DNA of 37,433 nt from Fusobacteriaceae bacterium UBA2433 (GTDB lineage: Bacteria > Fusobacteriota > Fusobacteriia > Fusobacteriales > Fusobacteriaceae). The position numbers and the translations under genes were made by a program. The stretch lies in NCBI GenBank assembly GCA_002342785.1, contig DDQV01000161.1, positions 1 to 37,433 of the forward strand, in the 5' to 3' direction. The number at the start of each line of letters is the position of its first letter. The stretch's first letter is position 1. This document shows positions 16,125 to 24,845 of this stretch, piece by piece. The notes under the pieces were generated by a model. That model saw only the letters and a program-made list of their open reading frames with translations. It had not been told where the DNA came from and did no database searches.

Positions 16125-16910
16125 TTATACGATTCTCCCTACTCCAATAACTTTTTTCATTCTAGCTGCTCCGCTTCGCTCCGTGATATATAGTTTTGTT
16201 TTATCAGTACTCCTGAACCTTCCAGAGATTATATGTTCCCCTAATGAAATAAATGTATTTTCAGAACCTCCATGGACCCCAGTTTCGTCACTAGAAACTA
16301 TTTGCGATGTTAATAAATGTCGTTGTTCGGTATTCCCAAAAGTTATAACATCTGAAATAACCACAACTGTTCTAAAATTATTCCAGTTTTCAGAAAGAGT
16401 CACTTCTCCACTTGTTACAGAACCATCAAAAATAATTTTTTCTTCTAACAAATTCTCTATTTGTTCTGTATTATTTTGTATTGCATTTTTATTTGTGTTA
16501 GTTAGTCCCAACATTTCGAGAGTTTTGTCCCACACTGTTTTAATTGCTTTCGCACTCCCGAATTTTAAACTAGATCCATCAGTTGTAGAATCAGTAATTG
16601 TATAATTAGGAACACTTCCTAATCCTATTTGACTTTTAGTTACTACATGGGGATTATTAATACTATTTCTATGAGTTGTAAGGGTATCCCATACTGTTTT
16701 TATAGCCTTAGTTGTAGCTAATATTATTGAACTATCTGTAGTAACTGAATCACTTTTTTCTTTGTTAAATCCTGTCTTTTTAGTGATTTTTGGCTCTTTC
16801 TCATCTACTGATTTAATTGTATCAGTTATCTTTTTTAAAAGATTTCCCAAATCATTATAAATCATGTCTATAGCTTTTTTAAAGCCTTCTTCATTTATTA
16901 ATTTCCCCAT
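16125..16910 (-). CDS. Tail fibre protein with repeats
   Basis: 261 residues. Two repeats are visible, each ending in TKAIKTVWD or SAKAIKTVWD (about residues 67-75 and 117-127), preceded by a SVTTDSSIIL / TDSTTDGSSLKFG segment; this matches the short fibre repeat of phage tail fibres. IGLGSVPNYTITDST is a second fibre hallmark. The C-terminal 90 residues (WNNFRTVVVISDVITFG, ITERSGAARMKKVIGVGRIV) look like a compact receptor-binding tip. Probably the host-recognition protein. It overlaps the gene upstream by 13 bases. Confidence 0.8.
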   Translation of the reverse strand: MGKLINEEGFKKAIDMIYNDLGNLLKKITDTIKSVDEKEPKITKKTGFNKEKSDSVTTDSSIILATTKAIKTVWDTLTTHRNSINNPHVVTKSQIGLGSVPNYTITDSTTDGSSLKFGSAKAIKTVWDKTLEMLGLTNTNKNAIQNNTEQIENLLEEKIIFDGSVTSGEVTLSENWNNFRTVVVISDVITFGNTEQRHLLTSQIVSSDETGVHGGSENTFISLGEHIISGRFRSTDKTKLYITERSGAARMKKVIGVGRIV

Positions 16911-17173
16911 AGTTCACCTCTTTCTGTATTAATTATGCCTGTTACATCTTCTGCTGTAAGGACATATTTTATTTCTTCATCAGTTATAATATTTCCTGTT
17001 TCTCTTTTTAATTTTACGATTTCTTCTACTTCCGCCACTTCCAAAACGTTATAAGTTCCTAAATTTTGAAAAAGCAAGGTAATCAAGGTTTCTAATCCAT
17101 CTCGATTAAGGATTGCTAAACTAGGGTTACTTACAGTCAAATAATATGCGGACTTGAATTCCGTTATATTCAT
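16898..17173 (-). CDS. Hypothetical tail-module protein, 91 residues
   Basis: Lies between two fibre genes and overlaps the downstream one by 13 bases, so translation is probably coupled. Predicted mixed helix with LETLITLLFQNLGTYNV and ITDEEIKYVLTAEDVTGI. No recognised family. A short accessory fibre or baseplate protein is plausible from position only. Confidence 0.6.
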   Translation of the reverse strand: MNITEFKSAYYLTVSNPSLAILNRDGLETLITLLFQNLGTYNVLEVAEVEEIVKLKRETGNIITDEEIKYVLTAEDVTGIINTERGELWGN

Positions 17174-17181
17174 AATCCCCC

Positions 17182-17949
17182 CTAATTTTTAGCTATTTCT
17201 ACCAAAGTTTCTATATCCGCAGAGGATACATATATCATTTTCCCTTCTAAAGCAGTTGTTCTAGTTTCTACTGAACTAACCCTCTGTACTGCACTAGCAA
17301 GATTAGCATCTGTACTAGCTATTTTATTTAAGGCTTCTGTAGAATCTGTACTAGCTTTATTCCATTTTGTTCTTTCAGCAGATGAAATAACTTTAGAAGT
17401 ATCTATTTGTAAAGCTCCATCAATCCCAATAGTTATAAGACTTCCACTCTTTACTCCTCCTAAAACAGTTGCACTAGCCTTTGGTAGAATATAATTATGC
17501 AATTCAGCTAATTTCTTAACCATTTCCTTTGTCATAAGCCCGTTAGCAATTGAGGTTGCCACACCAGGAAGCATTAAACCTCCTAAGTCTTGCCATGATT
17601 CTGTTGAACTTTCATATATATAAAATATATTTTCCCCAGAAGTTTTTATAGTGAACCAACCATCTTGTGGGTTAGGTATAGCTTGAATTTCAGCAAGAGT
17701 GGAAAAACTTCCTTTCCAACTCAGACCAGAAGTTAATGAGTTTAAAGCTCCATCTAGTTGTGTCTGAGTTATTTTTGCATTCCAATTATTTTTTTCAGAA
17801 TCAGAAACAAATCTTTTAGATGAACTTTCAGTAATATCAATAGCTAAGTGATTATGCTCTATGTTAGATTTTTTTTTAATGTCCTCATATATTTGTAAAA
17901 TTAGTTGTTGAAGTTGTTCATATTGCAAGATTGCATTACTCGTTGCCAT
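17182..17949 (-). CDS. Phage fibre/baseplate upper protein, 255 residues
   Basis: N-terminal helix (LQQLILQIYEDIKKKSNIEH) followed by the fibre-type HNHLAIDITESSSKRFVSDS and SEKNNWNAK motif, in which sequences of the form 'HxHxxxDIT...F(V/I)(T/S)xxxxxxW' recur in many tail fibres. A carbohydrate-like middle (GWFTIKTSGENIFYIYE) precedes ASATVLGGVKSG, typical of phage fibre collars. The C-terminus is a coiled coil. ATG with GGAGG nine bases before it; the preceding frame's stop overlaps that site. Confidence 0.75.
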   Translation of the reverse strand: MATSNAILQYEQLQQLILQIYEDIKKKSNIEHNHLAIDITESSSKRFVSDSEKNNWNAKITQTQLDGALNSLTSGLSWKGSFSTLAEIQAIPNPQDGWFTIKTSGENIFYIYESSTESWQDLGGLMLPGVATSIANGLMTKEMVKKLAELHNYILPKASATVLGGVKSGSLITIGIDGALQIDTSKVISSAERTKWNKASTDSTEALNKIASTDANLASAVQRVSSVETRTTALEGKMIYVSSADIETLVEIAKN

Positions 17950-17960
17950 TGTTTCCTCCT

Positions 17961-18502
17961 TTATTTTTTAGCTTGCTCAATTAATTGATGTATTTGTAGA
18001 CTTGTAATTGAATTATCTTTAATATTTTGTTTTGCTATTTCTACATACAAATTTAGTTCTTTTCTCCCGTTATCTAATAGAAGATACAATTCATCAATTG
18101 TGTTTTTTACATCTTTTGCTACTAACTCTGGGATATACTTTCTTAAGTACTCATAGCTTTTTTTTTTTCTACATAGAAATAAATTTCTTCTGTTGCTTGA
18201 AGGATGCTCTCATTTTTTTCTTGAGTTAATCTAATTAAAACTTTCCCTGCTATTTGCAACACTTCGTTAGGTATCTTTATAGTATTTTTTTCAAAAAGAT
18301 TTACCTTTTTTGTATATAATTTCCCTTCATTTTCATTGTAAAAAGTCACCTCTAATTGGCTTTCGCATACATATCCTTTTATTTCTAATTCTAGTTCCCC
18401 AATATTTAGATCTCCTTCTACAAATGCACATCTATCAAAATTGATATGGTTTTTATCCCACAATATTTTTATGGTTTTATGTAAGTTCTCCAATCTGATC
18501 AC
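17961..18502 (-). CDS. Baseplate upper protein (BppU-like), probable -1 recoding at A11
   Basis: Zero frame (18143-18502) gives 119 residues resembling the N-terminal beta domain of phage baseplate upper proteins (GKVLIRLTQEKNE; ATEEIYFYVEKKK). It then meets eleven A in a row (18158-18168) and stops nine bases later. The -1 frame is open for another 65 codons (starts SYEYLRKYIPELV, ends HQLIEQAKK) and closes within the next gene's ribosome binding site, exactly where this operon's genes normally end. One slip gives a 180-residue protein. Programmed ribosomal or RNA-polymerase slippage explains it best; an indel is the alternative. The GTG at 18502 touches its AAAGGAG; TTG 18493 is better spaced. 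Confidence 0.65.
18158..18168 (-). other. A11 slippery homopolymer
   Basis: Eleven consecutive A on the coding strand. In zero frame it reads GAA AAA AAA AAA GCT; after -1 it reads ... AAA AGC TAT. Runs of this length support both ribosomal -1 slippage and transcriptional slippage. Confidence 0.7.
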
Positions 18503-18731
18503 TCCTTTCTTGCTCTATTATTACACTTACTTCTGATTCCGTTAAAACATCATTTAATCCACTATGAAGTTCATTTATAGCTTCCGTGATTACTTTTTTT
18601 ATTGTTTTTAACGTCGAGGGTTTTCCTATGGCAGTGTCTATTTTCCCCATATTTTCGTCGATAACTTTTATATCCGCTGTTCCATTTTCCCCAGGCTTTA
18701 CTAATTCTAAGTTTGGTGTTGTTTCTCTCAT
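18477..18731 (-). CDS. Phage hypothetical protein, 84 residues (fibre N-terminal-like)
   Basis: The ATG at 18731 is selected because AGGAGG precedes it, within the end of the upstream gene; an in-frame ATG at 18767 lacks a site. The product begins METTP-like (MRETTPNLELVKPGENGTAD), a pattern common at the start of phage tail proteins that carry 'NxxLxKPxxxDxAD', followed by VIDENMGKIDTAIG. The rest is helical. It overlaps the next gene by up to 26 bases. Probably a short baseplate-to-fibre connector. Confidence 0.7.
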   Translation of the reverse strand: MRETTPNLELVKPGENGTADIKVIDENMGKIDTAIGKPSTLKTIKKVITEAINELHSGLNDVLTESEVSVIIEQERSDQIGELT

Positions 18732-18733
18732 AT

Positions 18734-19273
18734 TTATATAACCTCCTGCTTTAAGATTTGACCCCATGTATATTGCTTATAGTATTCCCATTGTTTAGGA
18801 GGTAGCATTCCCCAAGTTCGATATCTAAATGTAAAATTAATTGGTAGATGTGCTGGTTTAGCTTCTTCTAAAGAACGTTTCAAAGCTTCTACATTATTAG
18901 GAATACCTATAATAGAAACAAAAGTTATCTCTATAACTGCATTAGTAAACAAAACTGAAACCTCTCCATTTCTCCATGAATTAGCTATTACCTTTAGCAA
19001 CTCTAAATCACACTTGCCTGCTGTTTTCCATCTGGCTTCTAATTCTTCTCTTTTCCCTTCTATAGAATCTCCTGTAGCTTTAAAGTCAAGTTGACTCTCT
19101 AATACTGCTATCCCTACAGAACTCATAGTATCAAAGAAAAATTCCTTTCCAAGTTGTTCTATTTTACTTTCAGCATTGTCTAATTCTTTTCCTGAAGCTT
19201 CCATTAAGTTATCTATATAATTATCACTTCTAAAGATCTTATGCAGATTTTCTAAGAGAATTAATTTATTCAT
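18734..19273 (-). CDS. Phage tail protein, YmfQ/DUF2313 family (Mu gp48-like)
   Basis: 179 residues, normal for the family. Typical are the N-terminal FRSDNYIDNLMEASGKEL, the central EARWKTAGKCDLELLKVIANSW and the C-terminal PAHLPINFTFRYRTWG, which is a hallmark ('AHL...F...TW') of these proteins. In PBSX-like and Mu-like phages this protein lies after the baseplate J protein and is part of the wedge. It overlaps the J-like gene by eight bases, so translation is coupled. Confidence 0.85.
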   Translation of the reverse strand: MNKLILLENLHKIFRSDNYIDNLMEASGKELDNAESKIEQLGKEFFFDTMSSVGIAVLESQLDFKATGDSIEGKREELEARWKTAGKCDLELLKVIANSWRNGEVSVLFTNAVIEITFVSIIGIPNNVEALKRSLEEAKPAHLPINFTFRYRTWGMLPPKQWEYYKQYTWGQILKQEVI

Positions 19274-20357
19274 TTAAAACCACACTCTCTAGAACTGCCA
19301 CTTCTTTGTCCCCTATGTTTATATTTTTAGTTTCTCCATTTATAGTAAATGATGACCAATCGCTAATTCCTTCTACACTCAGAATTATACTAGCAAGGAT
19401 TGCATATGAAACACTTTTTTTTAAAAAAGCTATTTCTTTTAAATAATTTTTTATGGCTTGTTCTGCTCCTAGATGTACTTGTTCTATTGTATAACCGCTT
19501 TCCAAGACTAATGTACTTATAACACTTATATTTTTAGGCATTGCACTTATCACACTACAATAAGCTCCTATAGGAGCTTGTCCATATCCAGCCCCCCAAG
19601 TGATATTATCTTCACCTTTAGGATCTATATAATCTTGAACTCTTTCTATTAATTCAGTTGTTGCTTGGAGTTTTTCATCGTCTATTATGACCACTTGTAC
19701 TGTATTATCCCCATCCCATAGTGGAAAAACTTTAGAATTTCCTACTCCAACCACTTCCCTTGACCATTGCATATAATGATAGATATTCCCAGAAGTAGGT
19801 GGTTTTTGTATATCAATTAAATATCTTTCAACCAATGATTCATCTGTTTCCTCGTCATAACCATCTATAGTTGGATTAATATTTGTAATTTGAGTTATCC
19901 CTTGAATAGTTATAGGAATTAAAGTAATAGTATTAGCACCTACATTCCCTTTTATGCCTGGGATAACAGCTTCTATTTTTACATTATTACTATCATTTAT
20001 TATTACTGTTTCTGTAGCTTTAAATTGTGTTCCAGATTGAGTTTCAAATAGATCTCCAAGATTAATAGTCCCGTTTCCTTCTACAGTTATAACTCCTGTA
20101 GATGGATTGCTTTCCTTTCTTTTTAACCCTTTTCTTTGAAAAACATACCTTTCAAGTTCTGTATCATGATAATTATTTACGTCTAATTTACTGAATAAAA
20201 GTTCTATTTTTTTTCTTGCCTGGTATGACTGCATTGCATAAGTTTTAGTTAGATCATTTGTGAAAGTTCCAATCTCTTTTTCATAGTCATTAGATATATC
20301 TTTTAACATCTCTTCATGTATATCTTCTATTGTTGGAGCTTTATATTCATCATTCAC
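19266..20357 (-). CDS. Baseplate J-like protein (XkdT/gpJ family)
   Basis: 363 residues. Diagnostic segments are PPTSGNIYHYMQWSREVVGV and KVFPLWDGDNTVQVVIID (about residues 186-226), together with the N-terminal YEKEIGTFTNDLTKTYA. The protein forms the baseplate wedge of contractile tails. It overlaps the preceding gene by four bases (ATGA type). In line with XkdS upstream and YmfQ downstream, this gives the standard PBSX order. Confidence 0.95.
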   Translation of the reverse strand: MNDEYKAPTIEDIHEEMLKDISNDYEKEIGTFTNDLTKTYAMQSYQARKKIELLFSKLDVNNYHDTELERYVFQRKGLKRKESNPSTGVITVEGNGTINLGDLFETQSGTQFKATETVIINDSNNVKIEAVIPGIKGNVGANTITLIPITIQGITQITNINPTIDGYDEETDESLVERYLIDIQKPPTSGNIYHYMQWSREVVGVGNSKVFPLWDGDNTVQVVIIDDEKLQATTELIERVQDYIDPKGEDNITWGAGYGQAPIGAYCSVISAMPKNISVISTLVLESGYTIEQVHLGAEQAIKNYLKEIAFLKKSVSYAILASIILSVEGISDWSSFTINGETKNINIGDKEVAVLESVVLNE

Positions 20358-20794
20358 TCTATAACCACCTCTTTTTCTAACTCTTCTTCCGTTAGTTCCA
20401 AAGTTAATTCTATCTTTAAAACATTGAAGTCTTGAGAAATTTTTATATTTTTTGCTAATATAATTTCTTTATGCCCTTCTAACTTTTCTTTCACCTCTCT
20501 TTTTAATTCAGATATCCCGAAATTAGAAGAAAATATATGATGCCCTCTATAACCATATAACTTTGAAAACCCGAAACCTGTTCCTTCATACACCTTATAT
20601 TTATCTACCGTAGTCCGAATAATTAATTCAACCCATTGTTCTATTTTTTGTTTATAAGTGCAGTAGACAATTTTCCCATCCATGATTACTATTTGCTTTT
20701 TTTTAAAGTCGAAAAGTGGTTCTTTAGATGAGGCAAAATCTACTGCCTGTTGTTCTTCTTCAATCTCAAAAATTGTATTTGGAAATATTCCCAT
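20354..20794 (-). CDS. Phage baseplate protein, DUF2634/XkdS-like (gp25-like)
   Basis: 146 residues. VYEGTGFGFSKLYGYRG followed by a short helix and a last part of the type ALxLELTEEELEKEV match the XkdS/DUF2634 proteins that bridge inner baseplate and wedge. FDFKKKQIVIMDGKIVY is the conserved N-terminal strand pair. It abuts the gene upstream with no gap and overlaps the J protein gene. Confidence 0.88.
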   Translation of the reverse strand: MGIFPNTIFEIEEEQQAVDFASSKEPLFDFKKKQIVIMDGKIVYCTYKQKIEQWVELIIRTTVDKYKVYEGTGFGFSKLYGYRGHHIFSSNFGISELKREVKEKLEGHKEIILAKNIKISQDFNVLKIELTLELTEEELEKEVVIE

Positions 20795-21295
20795 CTATCC
20801 TCCTAGTTTTCTTACTTTAAAATCTACAAACCATATTTGAGCATTTTCAGTAGGGGTTAATTTTACTAGATCACCAATTTTTAAAGTATCAGTATTAACT
20901 ATAGTCCCCTCTGTAATTTTTAAATCTCTATTCCCTGTACTAGTTCCTATTATTTGTGATTTCCCAATTGTATTTATCCATTTATTAGGAGAAGTGACAT
21001 CTCCTGGAGCATCTTTTTTTAAAAGAAATGGTGCAATGTAATCTTTTATGTCTTGTTTACTCGTTGTAACGTCTATAGCCCCTATAGTCCCCTCTAATTT
21101 GTATTCCCGAGTATGGTCATTGAATAACCTATCATTCATATAAAGTTGAGTAGATTCTAGAATCACACTGTTATTCCAGATAGAAATCCTAAGATTTGGA
21201 GGAGGGCTTATAACTCTCCCAACTGTAGACTCTATGATATCTTCATTTTCTAGTTTTTTAAAAAATTTGCTCAGTTTAGCTCCATACTTCCCCAT
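20795..21295 (-). CDS. Phage baseplate protein, DUF2577/XkdR-like
   Basis: 166 residues. The pattern VGRVISPPPNLRISIWNN is the conserved start of the family, and KIGDLVKLTPTENAQIWFVD near the C-terminus is the matching OB-like end. Such proteins are small hub components in PBSX-like tails. Start and stop codons touch or overlap both neighbours. Confidence 0.85.
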   Translation of the reverse strand: MGKYGAKLSKFFKKLENEDIIESTVGRVISPPPNLRISIWNNSVILESTQLYMNDRLFNDHTREYKLEGTIGAIDVTTSKQDIKDYIAPFLLKKDAPGDVTSPNKWINTIGKSQIIGTSTGNRDLKITEGTIVNTDTLKIGDLVKLTPTENAQIWFVDFKVRKLGG

Positions 21296-22245
21296 TAATC
21301 CACCTCTAAATTTAAACTAGTTGTGTGGTTGCCTTTAGAATATTTATGATTAGCACTTTTTATTAAATATTTATTATCCAATCCAAATTCTTTATTTATT
21401 ACTTCAATTATCCTTCCAGATCTTAATGAGTTATCCCCTAGAGTTCCAACAGTAACACTTGTAAATATTTTGTTTAATTCTTTAAGCTTCTTATTTGCGA
21501 TATTTCGGACTTTTGAAATATCTTTCGGCTCTACCTCTATAATTTCTTGTAATTTACCATATTTATCAATATTTAGCTGATCCTTAGCTTCCCCCAAAAC
21601 ATTTATGTCATCTTGATTGTTGGAAGTTACTAAAATTACATTTTTCATCTCTGTCATATCTTGATTTTTAGTTATTCCCCCCCAAAAATTATATTTAGTT
21701 TTAGCTTCTATGAGTCTATGTTTTTTTACGTCTAATGCTCCACTGTTTACTTCTAATTTATATTTTTCTCCTGTTTCATTTAATGTTTGTTCAAGAATAT
21801 CCGTTATTATTTCTGCAACTGTTTTATTTTTATATATCTTAGTTATAGAAGTTGGAATATTATCAATATCCCCTATTTTCACTCCAATCTGATCACACAT
21901 ATTTTTTATTGCATCAGAGGCACTTATATTTTTAAATTGTTTAATAAGTTTATTTTGGTTTAAATAAAAAGAAAAATCCAAACATTTTAAACTTTTTTTA
22001 AATTTCTCAATATTTATTGATATAATAATCCCGCTAAAAACGGTTTCTCCCATATTTTTAAACTCAATAAGATTACCAGTTTCTACAATTTCGGAAGTCA
22101 CGAAATTTGGATCATTAAAATTTCTAACAATATCAAAATTTAGAGCAGCTCCTAAAGTGTCTAAGCTATCACTTAAACTTATATTTCCTGAAAGACTAGT
22201 TATATCTATTTTTTTATTTTCTTGAATTAAATTTATGGAAACCAT
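21295..22245 (-). CDS. Baseplate hub protein XkdQ/YqbQ-like (gpD-like)
   Basis: 316 residues. NLIEFKNMGETVFSGIIISI near residues 65-85 and SASDAIKNMCDQIGVKIGDI near 105-130 are typical of the hub proteins related to Mu gp44/P2 gpD. The C-terminal DNSLRSGRIIEVINKEFGLD then YLIKSANHKYSKGNHTTSLNLE is the usual ending. It sits between the LysM-less XkdP-like protein and XkdR. The protein forms the trimeric tail-tip hub. Confidence 0.85.
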   Translation of the reverse strand: MVSINLIQENKKIDITSLSGNISLSDSLDTLGAALNFDIVRNFNDPNFVTSEIVETGNLIEFKNMGETVFSGIIISINIEKFKKSLKCLDFSFYLNQNKLIKQFKNISASDAIKNMCDQIGVKIGDIDNIPTSITKIYKNKTVAEIITDILEQTLNETGEKYKLEVNSGALDVKKHRLIEAKTKYNFWGGITKNQDMTEMKNVILVTSNNQDDINVLGEAKDQLNIDKYGKLQEIIEVEPKDISKVRNIANKKLKELNKIFTSVTVGTLGDNSLRSGRIIEVINKEFGLDNKYLIKSANHKYSKGNHTTSLNLEVD

Positions 22246-22652
22246 TAAGATACCTCCATTGGATCTATATATTCTTTAATTTCTAAAGAATAATTATAAT
22301 CACCATTTTTTTTAGGTGCTACCGTGTAATTTTGTATAGTGCATAACATATTGCATAATGTTTCTTGACCATTTACATAAACAATCCTTAAGATTTTTTC
22401 CCTGTTCCTTTTAAAAAATTCTAAGCATTCTGTTGAAAGTTTTGAACTAAAAGGAAGCCATCTATACTGTTTTGTAGGAAAAAAACTACTAATACTAATA
22501 GTCCTATTCCCTTTGGCTCCTATCAATGTCAATGTTTTGCCATCTGTAGTTTCAAACTCCTCTGAATTAAGTCCTTCTCCAACTTCTATTTTTTCATCTA
22601 CATATGGTAATTGGAGGACCTCATCTCCAATAGAAAAATATATTTCTCTCAT
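22245..22652 (-). CDS. XkdP-like tail protein without LysM domain
   Basis: 135 residues. The segments LQLPYVDEKIEVGEGLNSEE, GAKGNRTISISSFFPTKQY and VNGQETLCNMLCTIQNYTV match the N-terminal part of XkdP/YqbP, whose homologues end in a LysM peptidoglycan-binding domain. Here the protein ends after EIKEYIDPME, so no LysM is present. It follows the tape measure gene with no gap and precedes the hub gene, as in PBSX. Confidence 0.82.
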   Translation of the reverse strand: MREIYFSIGDEVLQLPYVDEKIEVGEGLNSEEFETTDGKTLTLIGAKGNRTISISSFFPTKQYRWLPFSSKLSTECLEFFKRNREKILRIVYVNGQETLCNMLCTIQNYTVAPKKNGDYNYSLEIKEYIDPMEVS

Positions 22653-24845
22653 CTATACCACCACATTTGGACTATTTTCATTAATAAGTTCATAAAGACC
22701 TTTTGCTAAAACTTCTTTAAAATCTTCAAATCCGTATACATCACCATGAAAATGAAAATTAATGATTTTATCTTCAGATTTTGTATTATTATTCCCGCCG
22801 ATTATATTATTAGCTTTTTCTAATAAATTTTTAGATCTTTCTGATTTATTTAGAGGTATAGCAATCTCAGGTCCAGCTTCTCCAAATATACTTGCTTTAG
22901 TAGCAATCCCACCTTTTGCGTATTGCTCCATTTGAGTTCCTGGGTTACCCTTTCCAAGACCTAGCTCTGAATTTTCTCTTTTATTTAGTGTTATATCTAT
23001 TTTTTTCTCACTATCAAATCCAAATATCTTTTTAAGCCATCCAAACAAGTTTTGAGCCACATCTATAATAGTTTTAAATACATCAATATATACTGTAAAC
23101 AAATCACCAATTAGGGGGATTCCTTTTACAAACCCGACAAAAGCCTCCCCTAAGTTTTTAACCCAATCAAATAAACTGGCAAAAGAGCTTATCACACTAT
23201 TTACTGCATTATTAGCAAAATCAAAAAGTGCACTTCCCAATGTTTTTATCCATTCCCATACCCTTGTTAGAAATCCTTTTACAGTATCAAGATTTCTCCA
23301 AAGGAGATATAAGGCCCCTACTACTATCCCTATTCCGATAGCTACCCAACCAAGAGGGGAAATAGCTAATGTCCCATTTAATAACCCCATAACGATATTA
23401 ACCCCAAGCATAATATTTTTTAATATTTGGAATGCTTTTACAGTAGTGTAGATCATCCCAACAAAGATTAAACCAGTTTCTATAACTTTTCTATGTTCTT
23501 TAACAAAGCCAAATACTTTTTTCAAAGTGTCAACCATTTTCATAACACCGCTAGTTACTTGCTTAGCAATCTTAGTTATAGTTCCATCTGATTGCCATTT
23601 TAATAATATATCAGCCACTTTTTTTATTTGTTCTTTTAGTTTTTCATACAAACTTCCTTGTCTAACTGTTCCATCCTCTTGCATCCCTAATATTTTACCT
23701 AAAGAAGATTTAGTTACCCCTGTTACAGTTGACCAAAGCCCCTTTGTTGTTTTAGATAATGCTTCTGCTCCCCCTTCAAATTTTTCCTTCATAGTTTCTT
23801 GCAGGATCTCCTGCATCTTTATTTGATCTATCACTTGACCTTTGTTGTTAAAAACTACTTGATCACCGTATTTTTTTGATGCAGCAGCCATCAGCATATC
23901 TTTTTTTATCCCAAATTCTTTGAGTCTCTCCCACTCTCCCATAACTGCATCAGTCATTGCTTCTGTAGCTTGGTCTATACTCTTATTTGTTGCTCCTGCC
24001 ATATCTGCAACATCTGCTAACCATCTTTTTGATGAGATTCCATAAGCTTCCATCTTGGCGGTAGCTTCTACAACTTCTCCAGTTTCAAAAGGTGTTTTAT
24101 TTGCAAAAGCCACAGCTCCAGCCATCAGTTTACTAGCTTTTTGAGTATCTTTCACAGCAGTTTCTAGCTGTACTTTATACCCTTCCATATCCATAGCTTG
24201 TCCAAAACCTACTTTAGTTGCTAACGCAACCATCGCTCCAGTCATTACCGCACCTAGTTTTACAGTTCTAGCTATAACCTTGTCTATGCTTTTTACAGCT
24301 CCCTTACCCCATCTATTAACAGCACTTTGAGCTTCTTTCTGAGTAGCTATGTTCTTTTTTATTTTTTCAGTGTACTTACTTATCTTTTTATTTGCATAAC
24401 CTATTGCTTTATTATTTGCTTTTATGCTTGTGTTATATTTTTTTACTGAACTATTAGCATCTTTAAGTGATTTATTTATGTTTGCTATAGATGCTCCATA
24501 CTTGTTATATTTAGCATTAGCTTCTTTTATTTTTTGATTATTTCTAGCGATTTGTTTTGAAGTAAGACCAGTTTGATCTTTATATTTTTGCATTTGTACA
24601 GCTAGTTTTTTCATTGTTTTACTTTCTTTGTTTTTCCTTGAAGTCAAAGCTTTTATTTTATTTGTTTGTTCTTTTAGCCCTGCTGTTGCTTTTGTATTCG
24701 CAACTTGAAACTGTTTTACCTTATCTCTAGTTGCTTTTATTTTTTCGCTTAATCGTTTTGTAGCTTCAGAATTTTTCTTAAGACTACCTGACATCTCATC
24801 TTTTAATCTCAATATTGTTTTGATTACTTTAGCAATATTACTCAC
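22653..24845 (-). CDS. Tail tape measure protein (XkdO-like)
   Basis: 730 residues, starting with GTG at 24845 behind GGAGG. The first 180 residues are lysine/asparagine-rich coiled coil with no prolines, as expected for the ruler region. Then come a transmembrane-like cluster near 455-515 (GLIFVGMIYTTVKAFQILKN, GWVAIGIGIVVGALYLLWRN) and the standard ending GGIATKASIFGEAGPEIAIP followed by a charged tail. The protein sets tail length and may act in DNA delivery. Its start overlaps the -1 extension of the tail chaperone by eight bases, as in many tailed phages. Confidence 0.94.
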   Translation of the reverse strand: MSNIAKVIKTILRLKDEMSGSLKKNSEATKRLSEKIKATRDKVKQFQVANTKATAGLKEQTNKIKALTSRKNKESKTMKKLAVQMQKYKDQTGLTSKQIARNNQKIKEANAKYNKYGASIANINKSLKDANSSVKKYNTSIKANNKAIGYANKKISKYTEKIKKNIATQKEAQSAVNRWGKGAVKSIDKVIARTVKLGAVMTGAMVALATKVGFGQAMDMEGYKVQLETAVKDTQKASKLMAGAVAFANKTPFETGEVVEATAKMEAYGISSKRWLADVADMAGATNKSIDQATEAMTDAVMGEWERLKEFGIKKDMLMAAASKKYGDQVVFNNKGQVIDQIKMQEILQETMKEKFEGGAEALSKTTKGLWSTVTGVTKSSLGKILGMQEDGTVRQGSLYEKLKEQIKKVADILLKWQSDGTITKIAKQVTSGVMKMVDTLKKVFGFVKEHRKVIETGLIFVGMIYTTVKAFQILKNIMLGVNIVMGLLNGTLAISPLGWVAIGIGIVVGALYLLWRNLDTVKGFLTRVWEWIKTLGSALFDFANNAVNSVISSFASLFDWVKNLGEAFVGFVKGIPLIGDLFTVYIDVFKTIIDVAQNLFGWLKKIFGFDSEKKIDITLNKRENSELGLGKGNPGTQMEQYAKGGIATKASIFGEAGPEIAIPLNKSERSKNLLEKANNIIGGNNNTKSEDKIINFHFHGDVYGFEDFKEVLAKGLYELINENSPNVVV

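Noticed and set aside
15970..16605. 211-codon frame on the plus strand
   Set aside because: It lies opposite the tail fibre gene, lacks a ribosome binding site, and its low-complexity Ser/Phe/Val sequence is the antisense of the fibre repeats.
22653..24845. Possible second membrane transporter inside the tape measure gene
   Set aside because: The hydrophobic cluster is normal for tape measure proteins and the frame is continuous from coil to the C-terminal signature.
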